A stretch of DNA of 64,000 bases from NCBI GenBank assembly GCA_031291725.1, contig JARLIM010000021.1, positions 62,001 through 126,000 of the forward strand, written 5' to 3'. Below the pieces are notes generated by a model. The model saw only the letters and a list, made by a program, of their open reading frames with translations. It had not been told where the DNA came from and searched no databases. Every line of letters starts with the position of its first letter. Position 1 is the stretch's first letter. This document shows positions 56,901-64,000 of the stretch, piece by piece. Position numbers and translations under genes: made by a program. The stretch comes from Acetobacteraceae bacterium (GTDB taxonomy: Bacteria > Pseudomonadota > Alphaproteobacteria > Acetobacterales > Acetobacteraceae).

Positions 56901-57968
56901 ATGACGAGTCCCAACCAGTACTTAGTCCGAATGCTGGTCTTTCTGGCTGCGGTGGGTGCCGTGGTGTTTCTGCTGTTCGACCGGCTGGAAACCGCCTTCG
57001 TCACCAACCCGTTGCTGAATGCGCTGATCCTGTCGGTGCTGGCCATCGGCATTTTCTGGAATCTGCGGCAGGTGATGCGTCTGGCCCCCGAAGTGGTGTG
57101 GGTGGAAACCTTCCAAGAATCCCGCACCCGCGTTGCCGGGCTGAAGCCGCCGAAGCTGCTCGCCCCGATGGCCCGCATGATGGCCGCCCGCGCCACCGGA
57201 TTGAAGGAGGAACGCTTCACCCTCTCCGCCCCGGCGCAACGCTCGCTGCTCGATTCGGTGGCCAGCCGTTTGGATGAACAGCGTGAACTCGCCCGCTACA
57301 TGGTCGGTTTGCTGATCTTCCTCGGATTGCTCGGCACGTTCTGGGGCCTGCTGCTGACGGTCTCCTCGGTGGGTGACGTCATTTCCGGCATGTCGGTTGG
57401 CTCGGGCGATGTGAATGCGCTGTTCGAGCAACTCAAATCCGGCCTTGCCAAACCGTTGCGCGGCATGGGCACGGCATTCTCCTCCTCCATGCTCGGCCTG
57501 TCCGGCGCGTTGGTGCTTGGCTTTCTCGATCTGACAGCGGGACAGGCGCAGAACCGCTTCTTCAACGAGTTGGAGGAATGGCTCGCAGGCCTCACCCGCC
57601 TCGGTTCCGGGGTGTTGAGCGGTGAAGGCGAAGGCTCGGTGCCGGCCTATGTGCAGGCGCTGCTGGAGCAGACGGCGGAGAACATGCAGTCTCTGCAAGC
57701 GATTCTGGCGCGCGGCGAGGAAGGGCGACGGGAGAGCAATCAGACGCTGCTCGCGCTGTCTGAACGCCTCGGCACACTCAGCGACCAGATGCACACCAGC
57801 AAAGGCGACGACGCGATGTTGGCGCATCTGCGCAATATCGACCTGCATCTGCAGCGCCTGCTGGGCGAGTTGGACACCGGACGGACGCAGAGCACCGCCG
57901 AACTTCGCAACGAAATCAAAATTTTGGCCAAGACGATTGCGTCTTCCGCCGAAGATCGCACGAGGTAG
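56901..57968 (+). CDS. MotA/TolQ/ExbB-superfamily proton channel subunit
   Basis: A 355-residue inner-membrane protein. TMs lie at about 8-28, 37-57, 130-155 and 190-215. The last two, LLIFLGLLGTFWGLLLTVSSVGDV and GMGTAFSSSMLGLSGALVLGFLDL, are the proton-channel helices of this superfamily. A 130-residue helical cytoplasmic tail follows. GGGAG precedes ATG 56901; ATG 56868 is weaker. It lies three bases before the MotB-like gene, so the two surely form a stator-type pair. No flagellar or Tol genes are nearby. Confidence 0.82.
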   Translation: MTSPNQYLVRMLVFLAAVGAVVFLLFDRLETAFVTNPLLNALILSVLAIGIFWNLRQVMRLAPEVVWVETFQESRTRVAGLKPPKLLAPMARMMAARATGLKEERFTLSAPAQRSLLDSVASRLDEQRELARYMVGLLIFLGLLGTFWGLLLTVSSVGDVISGMSVGSGDVNALFEQLKSGLAKPLRGMGTAFSSSMLGLSGALVLGFLDLTAGQAQNRFFNELEEWLAGLTRLGSGVLSGEGEGSVPAYVQALLEQTAENMQSLQAILARGEEGRRESNQTLLALSERLGTLSDQMHTSKGDDAMLAHLRNIDLHLQRLLGELDTGRTQSTAELRNEIKILAKTIASSAEDRTR

Positions 57969-57971
57969 GCC

Positions 57972-59261
57972 ATGTCTTTGCGCCGCCGCAGCTCCTCCCA
58001 GGAAGGTTTGACCGCCTGGCCCGGTTATGTGGACGCGCTGTCCACGTTGCTGATGGTGATCATCTTCGTGCTGCTTGTCTTCGTGCTCGCCCAGGCATTT
58101 TTGTCGGTGGCGCTGTCGGGGCGGGACAAGGCGCTGGAGCGGATGGGGCGGCAGATGGCCGAGATCTCGAACATGTTGGCGCTGGAGAAAGGCACCAATC
58201 AGGATCTGCAACTCTCCATCGCCACGCTGACCAAGGATCTGGCCGATGCGCGGGCCAAGGGCGACAATCTGGCGGCGATGCTCAACGCCGCCGGACAGAC
58301 ATCGACGGCGGCCACCCATGAACGCGACGCGCTGCGCGCCGAGCGGGACCGGCTGAACGCGCAATTGTCAGATGCGCAATTGCAACTGCGCTCCGCCCAA
58401 GCCCGCGCGCAGGCACTGCAAAGCCAGGTCGGCGAATCGAGCAAGGCGCAGGATTCGTCGGTGAAGGATCTGGCCTCGCAAGCTGCCCAACTTGCCGCCC
58501 AAGTGCGCGCCTTGCAGGCGCTGCGCGACGACCTTGAACGCAAGGCTCAGGACGCCGCCGTGCGCGCCACCACCGCCGAGGAACGGGCGCAGGCGACGGC
58601 GGTGGAACTTGCACAGGAAAAGCAGCTGGGCGATTCGGCGCGCGCGCAGATGGCCTTGCTCAATCAGCAGATCGATCAGGTGCGGCTGCAATTGGCCGGC
58701 CTTGCCAAGGCGCTGGATGCGTCTGAGGCGAGCAACAAAGACAAAGACGTGCAAATCGCCGATCTCGGCCAGCGCCTCAATGTCGCCCTCGCCCGCAAGG
58801 TGGAGGAATTGCAGCGGTATCGGAGCGAATTCTTCGGCAAACTCTCGGCCGTGCTGGCTGGGCGTCCGGGGATTTCGGTGGTCGGCGACCGATTCGTCTT
58901 TCAAAGCGAGGTGCTGTTCCCCATTGGCAGCGCCGATCTCACCCAGGCCGGTCAGGACCAGATTCGTCAGCTTGCCAGCACGTTGAAGGGGATTTCCAAG
59001 GATATCCCGCCGGAGGTGAACTGGCTGCTGCGGGTGGATGGCCATGCCGACCATCAGCCGGTGACGGGGAAATTTGCCAGCAATTGGGAACTCTCCTCCA
59101 GCCGCGCGATCACGGTGGTGAAGATGTTGATCAATGAGGGCATCCCGGCTGACCGCCTTGCTGCCGCCGGATTCGCCGACAACCAGCCGCTCGATCCCGC
59201 CAACACACAGGCCGCTTTTGCCAAAAACCGCCGTATCGAGCTGCGCCTGACTGATCGTTAA
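57972..59261 (+). CDS. MotB-like peptidoglycan-binding protein with long coiled coil
   Basis: A 429-residue protein. A short cytoplasmic tail leads to a TM (about 20-45) with D21 at its start, placed like the proton-carrying aspartate of MotB. Residues about 50-290 form a long Ala/Gln/Glu-rich coiled coil, far longer than the MotB plug region. An OmpA-like domain (about 300-425: FQSEVLFPIGSADLTQAGQDQI, VDGHADH, NWELSSSRAITVVKMLI, KNRRIELRLTD) should bind peptidoglycan. It pairs with the upstream channel protein. Confidence 0.85.
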   Translation: MSLRRRSSSQEGLTAWPGYVDALSTLLMVIIFVLLVFVLAQAFLSVALSGRDKALERMGRQMAEISNMLALEKGTNQDLQLSIATLTKDLADARAKGDNLAAMLNAAGQTSTAATHERDALRAERDRLNAQLSDAQLQLRSAQARAQALQSQVGESSKAQDSSVKDLASQAAQLAAQVRALQALRDDLERKAQDAAVRATTAEERAQATAVELAQEKQLGDSARAQMALLNQQIDQVRLQLAGLAKALDASEASNKDKDVQIADLGQRLNVALARKVEELQRYRSEFFGKLSAVLAGRPGISVVGDRFVFQSEVLFPIGSADLTQAGQDQIRQLASTLKGISKDIPPEVNWLLRVDGHADHQPVTGKFASNWELSSSRAITVVKMLINEGIPADRLAAAGFADNQPLDPANTQAAFAKNRRIELRLTDR

Positions 59262-59264
59262 AAT

Positions 59265-59283
59265 GATATTGATACATATCATC
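59265..59283. promoter_or_regulatory. Fur-like box upstream of the OmpW-like gene
   Basis: GATATTGATACATATCATC matches 14 of 19 positions of the classic Fur box GATAATGATAATCATTATC and lies within an ATGATA...TATCAT inverted repeat (59263-59282). It begins three bases after the MotB-like stop and six bases before an FNR-like box. Iron control of the porin is possible; alphaproteobacteria often use other iron regulators. Confidence 0.4.
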
Positions 59284-59288
59284 ACGGT

Positions 59289-59302
59289 TTGACCTGCATC
59301 AA
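59289..59302 (+). promoter_or_regulatory. FNR/CRP-type box upstream of the OmpW-like gene
   Basis: TTGACCTGCATCAA matches TTGAT-N4-ATCAA with one change and is flanked by T and A. It lies 62-75 bases before the start ATG. E. coli ompW is FNR-controlled, so oxygen or redox control here is plausible. A weak -10-like TTACCT at 59325-59330 would place it at a class II position. Confidence 0.55.
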
Positions 59303-59363
59303 AGCATCGCAGATGGAGGGGTGGTTACCTGTCCATGTTGATGATGTGAGACGGATCGAACCA

Positions 59364-60014
59364 ATGTCTAAGACGCTTTCCTTTGCTGCCGCCCTTTTGG
59401 GCGCAACTCTTCTGACGGGCGCGGCCTATGCGCAGTCGGATGATTCCTTTGTGCCGAAGACTGCCGGCACCATCATGGTTCGCGCTCGCGTGATCGATGT
59501 GATTGCGGAAAACAATGGCAGCTCGACCACCATCGGCGGCCATGTGGATGCCACCAGCCAGGTTACCCCGGAACTGGATCTGTCCTACTTCCTGACCAAC
59601 AACGTTGCCGTGGAAGCCATCGCTGCGACGACCTCGCATCTGGTTTCGGCCCGTGTGGGCGCTGCGAAGATTGACGTCGGTTCGACCGGTGTGCTGCCGC
59701 CGACGGTGTTGGTGCAGTATCACTTCCTGCCGGATGCGAAGTTCAGCCCGTATGTGGGTGCAGGCATCAACTACACCTGGTTCTATGCCACTGAAGCCGG
59801 CGGCACCCCGGTGACGCGCTTCACCATGAAGAACGGCTTCGGCGAGGCCCTGCAAGTTGGCTTTGACTACGCGATCTCCGGCCGCTGGTCGCTGAACGCC
59901 GACGTGAAGCAGATCTTCCTGGCGACCAAGGCCTCGCTCGATAGCGGTGCGATCCGTGCCAAGACCAATCTTGATCCGCTCGTGGTCGGTCTGGGTATCG
60001 GCTACAAGTTCTGA
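59364..60014 (+). CDS. ompW: OmpW-family outer-membrane porin
   Basis: A 216-residue outer-membrane beta-barrel. The signal peptide is about 1-24 (SFAAALLGATLLTGAAYAQ). The OmpW pattern includes GTIMVRARVIDVIAENN at the N-terminus, LDLSYFLTNNVAVEAIA, VLPPTVLVQYHF, KFSPYVGAGINYTWFY, and a C-terminal GLGIGYKF ending in phenylalanine for Bam recognition. It forms an eight-stranded channel for small hydrophobic or charged molecules. ATG 59364 is chosen for the signal peptide. FNR- and Fur-like sites lie upstream and a strong terminator follows. Confidence 0.92.
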   Translation: MSKTLSFAAALLGATLLTGAAYAQSDDSFVPKTAGTIMVRARVIDVIAENNGSSTTIGGHVDATSQVTPELDLSYFLTNNVAVEAIAATTSHLVSARVGAAKIDVGSTGVLPPTVLVQYHFLPDAKFSPYVGAGINYTWFYATEAGGTPVTRFTMKNGFGEALQVGFDYAISGRWSLNADVKQIFLATKASLDSGAIRAKTNLDPLVVGLGIGYKF

Positions 60015-60077
60015 TCGGTTTACCGATCGGTTGAATTGCGCGCGGTCCTCCCCTCCCCGCACCCCGCGCGCATGAGC

Positions 60078-60116
60078 GAACCCGCCAGGGCCTGACGAAA
60101 GTCCCCTGGCGGGTTC
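60078..60116 (+). terminator. Intrinsic terminator of the OmpW-like gene
   Basis: GAACCCGCCAGGG (60078-60090) pairs perfectly with CCCTGGCGGGTTC (60104-60116), a 13-bp stem with a 13-nt loop, followed by CGCTGTTTT. It separates ompW from the convergent gltX. Confidence 0.85.
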
Positions 60117-60159
60117 CGCTGTTTTGGGGCTGCATCGCGGCGGATTGCAGCGCTGGGCG

Positions 60160-61539
60160 TTACGCCGCGGCGCGAATCCGCGCCAATGCTTCGGTTTTGC
60201 CAAGAGCTATCAGCGTTTGATCGATCGGCGGGCTGGTAGTGGTGCCGGTCAGGGCGGCGCGGATCGGTTGCGCCACCTGGCCCAGCTTGCGGCCGGTGGC
60301 CTCGGCTGTTGCGTGCAGCACGGCGCCGATGCCCTCGACGGTGAACTCCGCGCCCTCCAACGCCGCCGCGACATCGCGCAGCATGGCGCGGGCCTCGTCG
60401 GTGAGTTGCGTGGTCGCCTTGGCGTCAAACGACAGCGGCAGATCGAGGGTGAGGAAGCGGGCCGATTCGGCCAGTTCCACCATGGTGCGCGCGCGCTCTT
60501 TCAGCCCCGACATCAGGGCCGCGATGCGGGCGCGTTTGGTGTCGTCGGCCACGCCGAGGCGGGCGCAGACATCGCCGGTCAGGCGGTCATTATCGGCCAG
60601 ACGCATATAATGCGCGTTCAGATGGGTCAGCTTGGCGTAATCCATCCGGCTGGCCGCGCGGCCCACCGCATCGATGTCGAACAGCGCGATCGCCGCATCG
60701 CGGTCGATGATCTCGGCATCGCCATGCCCCCAGCCCAGCCGCAGCAGATAATTGCACAAGGCTTCCGGCAGGAAACCCTGCTCGCGGAATTCCAGCACGC
60801 TCACCGCGCCGTGGCGCTTGGACAATTTCGCGCCATCGGCACCGTGAATGAGCGGGATATGGGCGAAATGCGGCAAATCCCAGCCCATCGCGCGATAGAC
60901 CATCACCTGACGGAAGGTGTTGGTGAGATGATCGTCACCGCGAATGACGTGGGTGATGGCCATGTCGTGGTCATCGACGACCACGGCATGCAGATAGGTC
61001 GGTGTGCCGTCCGAACGCAGGATGATCATGTCATCGAGTTCGATATTGGCGACATGCACCTCGCCCTGCACCAGATCGGGCACCACCATCTTGCCCTCAC
61101 GCGGGGCGCGGATGCGGATGACGGGTTTGATGTCGGCCGGGGCTTCGGACGGATCGCGGTCGCGCCACGGGCTTTCCAGGCGGAACGGGCGCTTTTCGGC
61201 AGTGGCCGCCTCACGCATCGCCGTCAGCTCGGCGGGCGAGAGATAGCAGCGATACGCCTCGCCACGCGCCAGCATCTGCATCGCCACTTCGGTGTGACGA
61301 TCCTGGCGCGAGGATTGGAAGACCGGCGCCTCGTCCGGCGTGATGCCGAGCCAATCGAGCCCTTGCAGGATCATCTGCGTGGCGGCCTCGGTGGAGCGTT
61401 CGCGGTCAGTGTCTTCCACCCGCAGCAGGAATTCGCCGCCATGGTGGCGGGCATAGAGGAAGTTGAACAAGGCGGTGCGGGCGCCACCGATGTGCAGCAT
61501 GCCGGTGGGCGAGGGAGCGAAGCGGGTGCGGACAGTCAT
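60160..61539 (-). CDS. gltX: Glutamyl-tRNA synthetase
   Basis: A 459-residue class I synthetase. The HIGH-equivalent is HIGG (16-19) in FAPSPTGMLHIGGARTALFN, and the KMSKS-equivalent is KLSKRHG. The zinc-like insert region is CYLSPAELTAMREAA, and the C-terminal helical anticodon domain is complete. ATG 61539 fits the family. Alphaproteobacteria often carry two GluRS paralogues with different tRNA choice; this one could be either, since discrimination is not readable from sequence alone. Confidence 0.95.
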   Translation of the reverse strand: MTVRTRFAPSPTGMLHIGGARTALFNFLYARHHGGEFLLRVEDTDRERSTEAATQMILQGLDWLGITPDEAPVFQSSRQDRHTEVAMQMLARGEAYRCYLSPAELTAMREAATAEKRPFRLESPWRDRDPSEAPADIKPVIRIRAPREGKMVVPDLVQGEVHVANIELDDMIILRSDGTPTYLHAVVVDDHDMAITHVIRGDDHLTNTFRQVMVYRAMGWDLPHFAHIPLIHGADGAKLSKRHGAVSVLEFREQGFLPEALCNYLLRLGWGHGDAEIIDRDAAIALFDIDAVGRAASRMDYAKLTHLNAHYMRLADNDRLTGDVCARLGVADDTKRARIAALMSGLKERARTMVELAESARFLTLDLPLSFDAKATTQLTDEARAMLRDVAAALEGAEFTVEGIGAVLHATAEATGRKLGQVAQPIRAALTGTTTSPPIDQTLIALGKTEALARIRAAA

Positions 61540-61621
61540 GGTCGGGCGTCTCTGAAAAGAATCTGGCGCTACGTAGCATGCCGGATGCGACCCTGGGCAG
61601 GCATCGCGCTAGCGTGCACGT

Positions 61622-63703
61622 ATGCAATGGCACGCCATCACATCGCTGGCCGAGCGGGTCCAGAGCCGATTCGACGCATGGGCGCGGATTGAGCGCGGAC
61701 GTTTCGCGCTGTTTTTGCCGCTGGCGATGGCGGCGGGGGCGGCGGTGTTTCTGACGCGCACGCATGACCCGACCCCGATGCTCGCCCCGGCGATGCTGGC
61801 GCAGGGCGGCTGGCTTGCCCTTGCTGGGCGGACATGGCGGGTGCCGCGTTGGATCGGCGCCTTGCTGGCAGCCGGGGCGTTGGGCTTTTGTGCCGCAGAA
61901 TTCGCCGCTTGGCGCTTGCCGCCGATGCCGGAATTGCCACGCAAGGCCAGCATCGTCACCGGCCGTGTCGGCAGCGTTGAGATGTTGCCGAAGGGGCGGA
62001 TGTTGTTCCTCGATGCCGCCCGCATCGGCATCGACGCCCCGCTCGCCCGCCGCCTGCGCTTCCGGCTGCCGGATACCGACGCCACGAAGCTGGAAGCGGG
62101 AGACAGCGTGCAATTGCGCGCCATGCTCAGCCCCCCCAATCCGCCCGCCTATCCGGGGGCGTGGGATTTGCAGCGCGACGCCTATTTCGACGGGCTGGCA
62201 GGCTATGGCCGGGTGCTCAGCCCGGTGCAGGTGCTGGCGCATCGCCCACCCGGCGGTGCGGCCGCCTTCATCGCCCGGTTGCGCGACCGGGTGGCGGACC
62301 GGGTGCAGGCGGCCCTGCCGGGGGCGGTGGGCGCGATTGCCGCGACGTTGCTGACCGGCGAGGCGGCGTCGATTCCCGAGGCGGACCGGGCGGCGTTCCG
62401 GGATTCCGGCCTGTCGCATATCCTGGCGATTGCCGGCTTGCACATCGGCATCGTGATGGGGCTGATCTTCGGCGCGGTGCGCGGCGGCCTGGCGCTGTCG
62501 GAGCGGGCGGCGTTGTTCTGGCCGTTGAAATCGGTGGCGGCGCTGGCGGCGCTGGCGGCGGGGTTGGCATATTTGCTGCTCACCGGGGCGCATGTGCCGA
62601 TCCGGCGCAGCTTCGCGATGGCGTGCCTGGTCACGTTCGGGCTGTTGCTGGGCAGACGGTCGATGTCTCTGCGCGGTCTGGCGCTGGCGATGGCGGCGAT
62701 TGTGCTGGCCGCGCCGAATGCGGTGCTCGGCGTGTCGTTCCAGATGAGTTTCTCCGCCGTGCTGGCATTGATTTCCGGCTACGCCTTCCTGATGCCGAAG
62801 CTGCTCGCCTGGCGTGGGCGTGGCGGTTGGGGGCGACAGGTGGGCTTGCATCTGGCGACATTGGCGTTGACGTCATTGCTGGCGGGCACGGCGTCTGCCC
62901 CCTTCGCCGCCTATCATTTCGGTGAGATGCAGATCTATTTCGTGCTCGCCAACATGATCGCCGTGCCGGTGACGGCGCTGTTGGCGATGCCGGCGGGATT
63001 GATCGCCCTCGCCCTGATGCCGCTGCATCTGGAGGCGCTGGCATTGGTGCCGATGGGCTGGGGCGTGCGGATCGTTCTGTTCGTCGCGCACCACGTCTCG
63101 GCCTGGCCGGTGGCGCGCTCGGAGGTGCCGCCGCTGCCGCCCTGGGGGATTATTCTGTTCTCGTTGGGGCTTGCCTGGCTCGGGCTGTGGCGCAGCCGCC
63201 CGCGCCTGCTGGGGCTGCCCGCGATGCTGATCGCCGTGCTGTCACCGCTCTGGGCGACACCGCCGGACATGATGATCTCCGCCGATGCGCGGCTGCTGGG
63301 CGTGCGGCAGGCGGGGCGGGTGGAACTGCTGCGGCTGTCCGGTGCGCAGCGTTTCACCGAGGATGCGTGGCAGCGTGTCTGGCTGGGTGAGGCGGTGACG
63401 CTGGACTGTACGACGCCGGTCTGCATGCTGACCCCACGCCCGAGCGGCGCGTCAGCGGCGATTTTGCAGGGGCAGGACAGCGGCGGCTGCGATGCGGCGT
63501 TGCGGATATCGCTCACGCCGATCCGCCATCACTGCACGCCGGAAGTGCCGGAGATCGACCGCTTCGCGCTGTGGCGAGAAGGCGCGTTCGCCATCTGGTT
63601 GGAGCCAGGCGGCGCGCGGATCGTGTCGGATTGGTCGATGCGCGGACATAGGCCATGGGTGTTGCTGCACGGCGCGGATGAGAGCAGCGTCCAACCTGAC
63701 TGA
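61622..63703 (+). CDS. comEC: ComEC/Rec2-family competence membrane protein
   Basis: A 693-residue polytopic membrane protein. The N-terminal DUF4131 region (about 30-215) has two to three TMs and an OB-like stretch; the ComEC channel domain (about 240-510) contains LTGEAASIPEADRAAFRDSGLSHILAIAGLHIGIVMG in pieces. The C-terminal part lacks the metallo-beta-lactamase HxHxDH nuclease motif and ends in a short unrelated domain, as in many alphaproteobacterial ComEC. It transports single-stranded DNA in naturally competent bacteria. It diverges from gltX. Confidence 0.9.
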   Translation: MQWHAITSLAERVQSRFDAWARIERGRFALFLPLAMAAGAAVFLTRTHDPTPMLAPAMLAQGGWLALAGRTWRVPRWIGALLAAGALGFCAAEFAAWRLPPMPELPRKASIVTGRVGSVEMLPKGRMLFLDAARIGIDAPLARRLRFRLPDTDATKLEAGDSVQLRAMLSPPNPPAYPGAWDLQRDAYFDGLAGYGRVLSPVQVLAHRPPGGAAAFIARLRDRVADRVQAALPGAVGAIAATLLTGEAASIPEADRAAFRDSGLSHILAIAGLHIGIVMGLIFGAVRGGLALSERAALFWPLKSVAALAALAAGLAYLLLTGAHVPIRRSFAMACLVTFGLLLGRRSMSLRGLALAMAAIVLAAPNAVLGVSFQMSFSAVLALISGYAFLMPKLLAWRGRGGWGRQVGLHLATLALTSLLAGTASAPFAAYHFGEMQIYFVLANMIAVPVTALLAMPAGLIALALMPLHLEALALVPMGWGVRIVLFVAHHVSAWPVARSEVPPLPPWGIILFSLGLAWLGLWRSRPRLLGLPAMLIAVLSPLWATPPDMMISADARLLGVRQAGRVELLRLSGAQRFTEDAWQRVWLGEAVTLDCTTPVCMLTPRPSGASAAILQGQDSGGCDAALRISLTPIRHHCTPEVPEIDRFALWREGAFAIWLEPGGARIVSDWSMRGHRPWVLLHGADESSVQPD

Positions 63704-63765
63704 GACGATGCGGCTGCATCCCGCCGGAGGAAACGATGGGCGTGCGATTTGTCTTGAGTTATACC

Positions 63766-63784
63766 AACTAACGTGTTGTTAGTT
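63766..63784. promoter_or_regulatory. Inverted repeat before the gene at the window end
   Basis: AACTAAC-GTGTT-GTTAGTT has perfect 7-bp arms and ends five bases before the ATG at 63789. It sits in an AT-rich pocket and could be an operator or part of a promoter. The regulator is unknown. Confidence 0.35.
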
Positions 63785-63788
63785 TCTT

Positions 63789-64000
63789 ATGCAATCCTCC
63801 ACCGCCCCTTCCCCATATCTGAGCCTGTCGGCAGTGCTGCATGCGCTGCGCGGCGAGGTGGGCGGTTGGGAAGTGCGTCGGCTGTTCAACCACGTATTGG
63901 CGCTGCTGCTGCATCGGCGGTTGGGCGAAATCTGCAGAAAATTCGAGCGGTTGGCGGCACGGTTTCAGGCCGGGCGCGTCTGCCGGCGTGCGCGGCGTGG
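63789..64000 (+). CDS. Unknown protein, cut by the window end
   Basis: The ATG at 63789 (MQSSTAPSPYLSLSAVLHAL) opens a frame that stays open to the window edge, 70 codons so far. The visible part is helical with clustered arginines (WEVRRLFNHVLALLLHRRLG; CRKFERLAARF). No family is recognised, and no strong ribosome site is seen before the ATG. A 7-bp inverted repeat lies directly upstream. Confidence 0.4.
   Translation, partial: MQSSTAPSPYLSLSAVLHALRGEVGGWEVRRLFNHVLALLLHRRLGEICRKFERLAARFQAGRVCRRARR

Noticed and set aside
56159-59261. Zorya anti-phage system
   Set aside because: A ZorA/ZorB-like pair is seen, but no ZorC/ZorD helicase or ZorE nuclease is near, and neighbours are housekeeping. 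Kept only as an orphan motor.
61622-63703. Truncated comEC because the nuclease domain is missing
   Set aside because: Many alphaproteobacterial ComEC proteins lack the metallo-beta-lactamase domain and the ORF ends with a coherent tail.

Overview
The window is GC-rich chromosomal DNA with dense genes, short spacers and many GTG/TTG starts. Gene content and protein style point to an alphaproteobacterium, most likely Rhodospirillales/Acetobacteraceae. Pointers are an E1-beta subunit of pyruvate dehydrogenase with its own lipoyl domain, a PleD-type diguanylate cyclase, a zinc-ligand-free 41-residue bL36, and the eno-ftsB-pdh and tpiA-secG-pyrG-kdsA blocks. The taxon is an inference. I saw no tRNA, rRNA, CRISPR array, prophage or insertion sequence.

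Layout. 0.1-6.75 kb: the minus-strand operon pdhA-pdhB-pdhC-lpd-lipA-ratA (pyruvate dehydrogenase, lipoate synthesis, a ubiquinone-chaperone-like START protein). 7.2-10.5 kb: an MFS exporter, an FtsB-like divisome protein, a small secreted protein and enolase. 10.7-21.4 kb: a YdiJ-type D-2-hydroxyacid dehydrogenase, a serine-glyoxylate type aminotransferase, MobA, a two-gene TRAP transporter, MsrA, a PleD-like cyclase and a PmtA-like methyltransferase. 21.4-29.1 kb: trpE and ppiD on minus, then tpiA-secG-pyrG-kdsA-FKBP on plus. 29.3-34.4 kb: glycolate oxidase glcD-glcE-glcF with a small membrane protein and a TPR protein, preceded by rpmJ. 35-37.4 kb: a peroxide-defence cassette, oxyR divergent from ahpC-ahpD. 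37.4-42.1 kb: an EAL phosphodiesterase and a very divergent PEP carboxylase. 42.2-46 kb: a DegT aminotransferase with an extended SDR epimerase, then a znuC-znuB-like zinc ABC transporter headed by a Zur-like box and a 33-codon ORF. 46-51.4 kb: DUF445, a luciferase-like oxidoreductase, two tandem SDR paralogues and a DMT exporter. 51.5-55.1 kb: the EF-P lysylation set epmA-(phzF)-epmB-efp. 55.3-60 kb: inositol monophosphatase, a three-gene OmpA/MotA-like/MotB-like locus and an OmpW-like porin behind FNR- and Fur-like boxes. 60.2-64 kb: gltX, comEC and a gene cut by the window edge.

Most genes are housekeeping. The parts most worth a second look are: the proton-channel (stator-like) trio at 56.2-59.3 kb, which has no flagellar neighbours; the PEP carboxylase lacking several family motifs; two very short ORFs (39.2 and 45.9 kb) with unusually strong or unusual translation signals; the PhzF protein embedded in the EF-P modification cluster; and three palindromic repeats sharing a CCGTCATTGC-type core.

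Long frames antisense to real genes are common here because of codon bias and were left out. Residue counts and motif positions are hand counts from the starts given.
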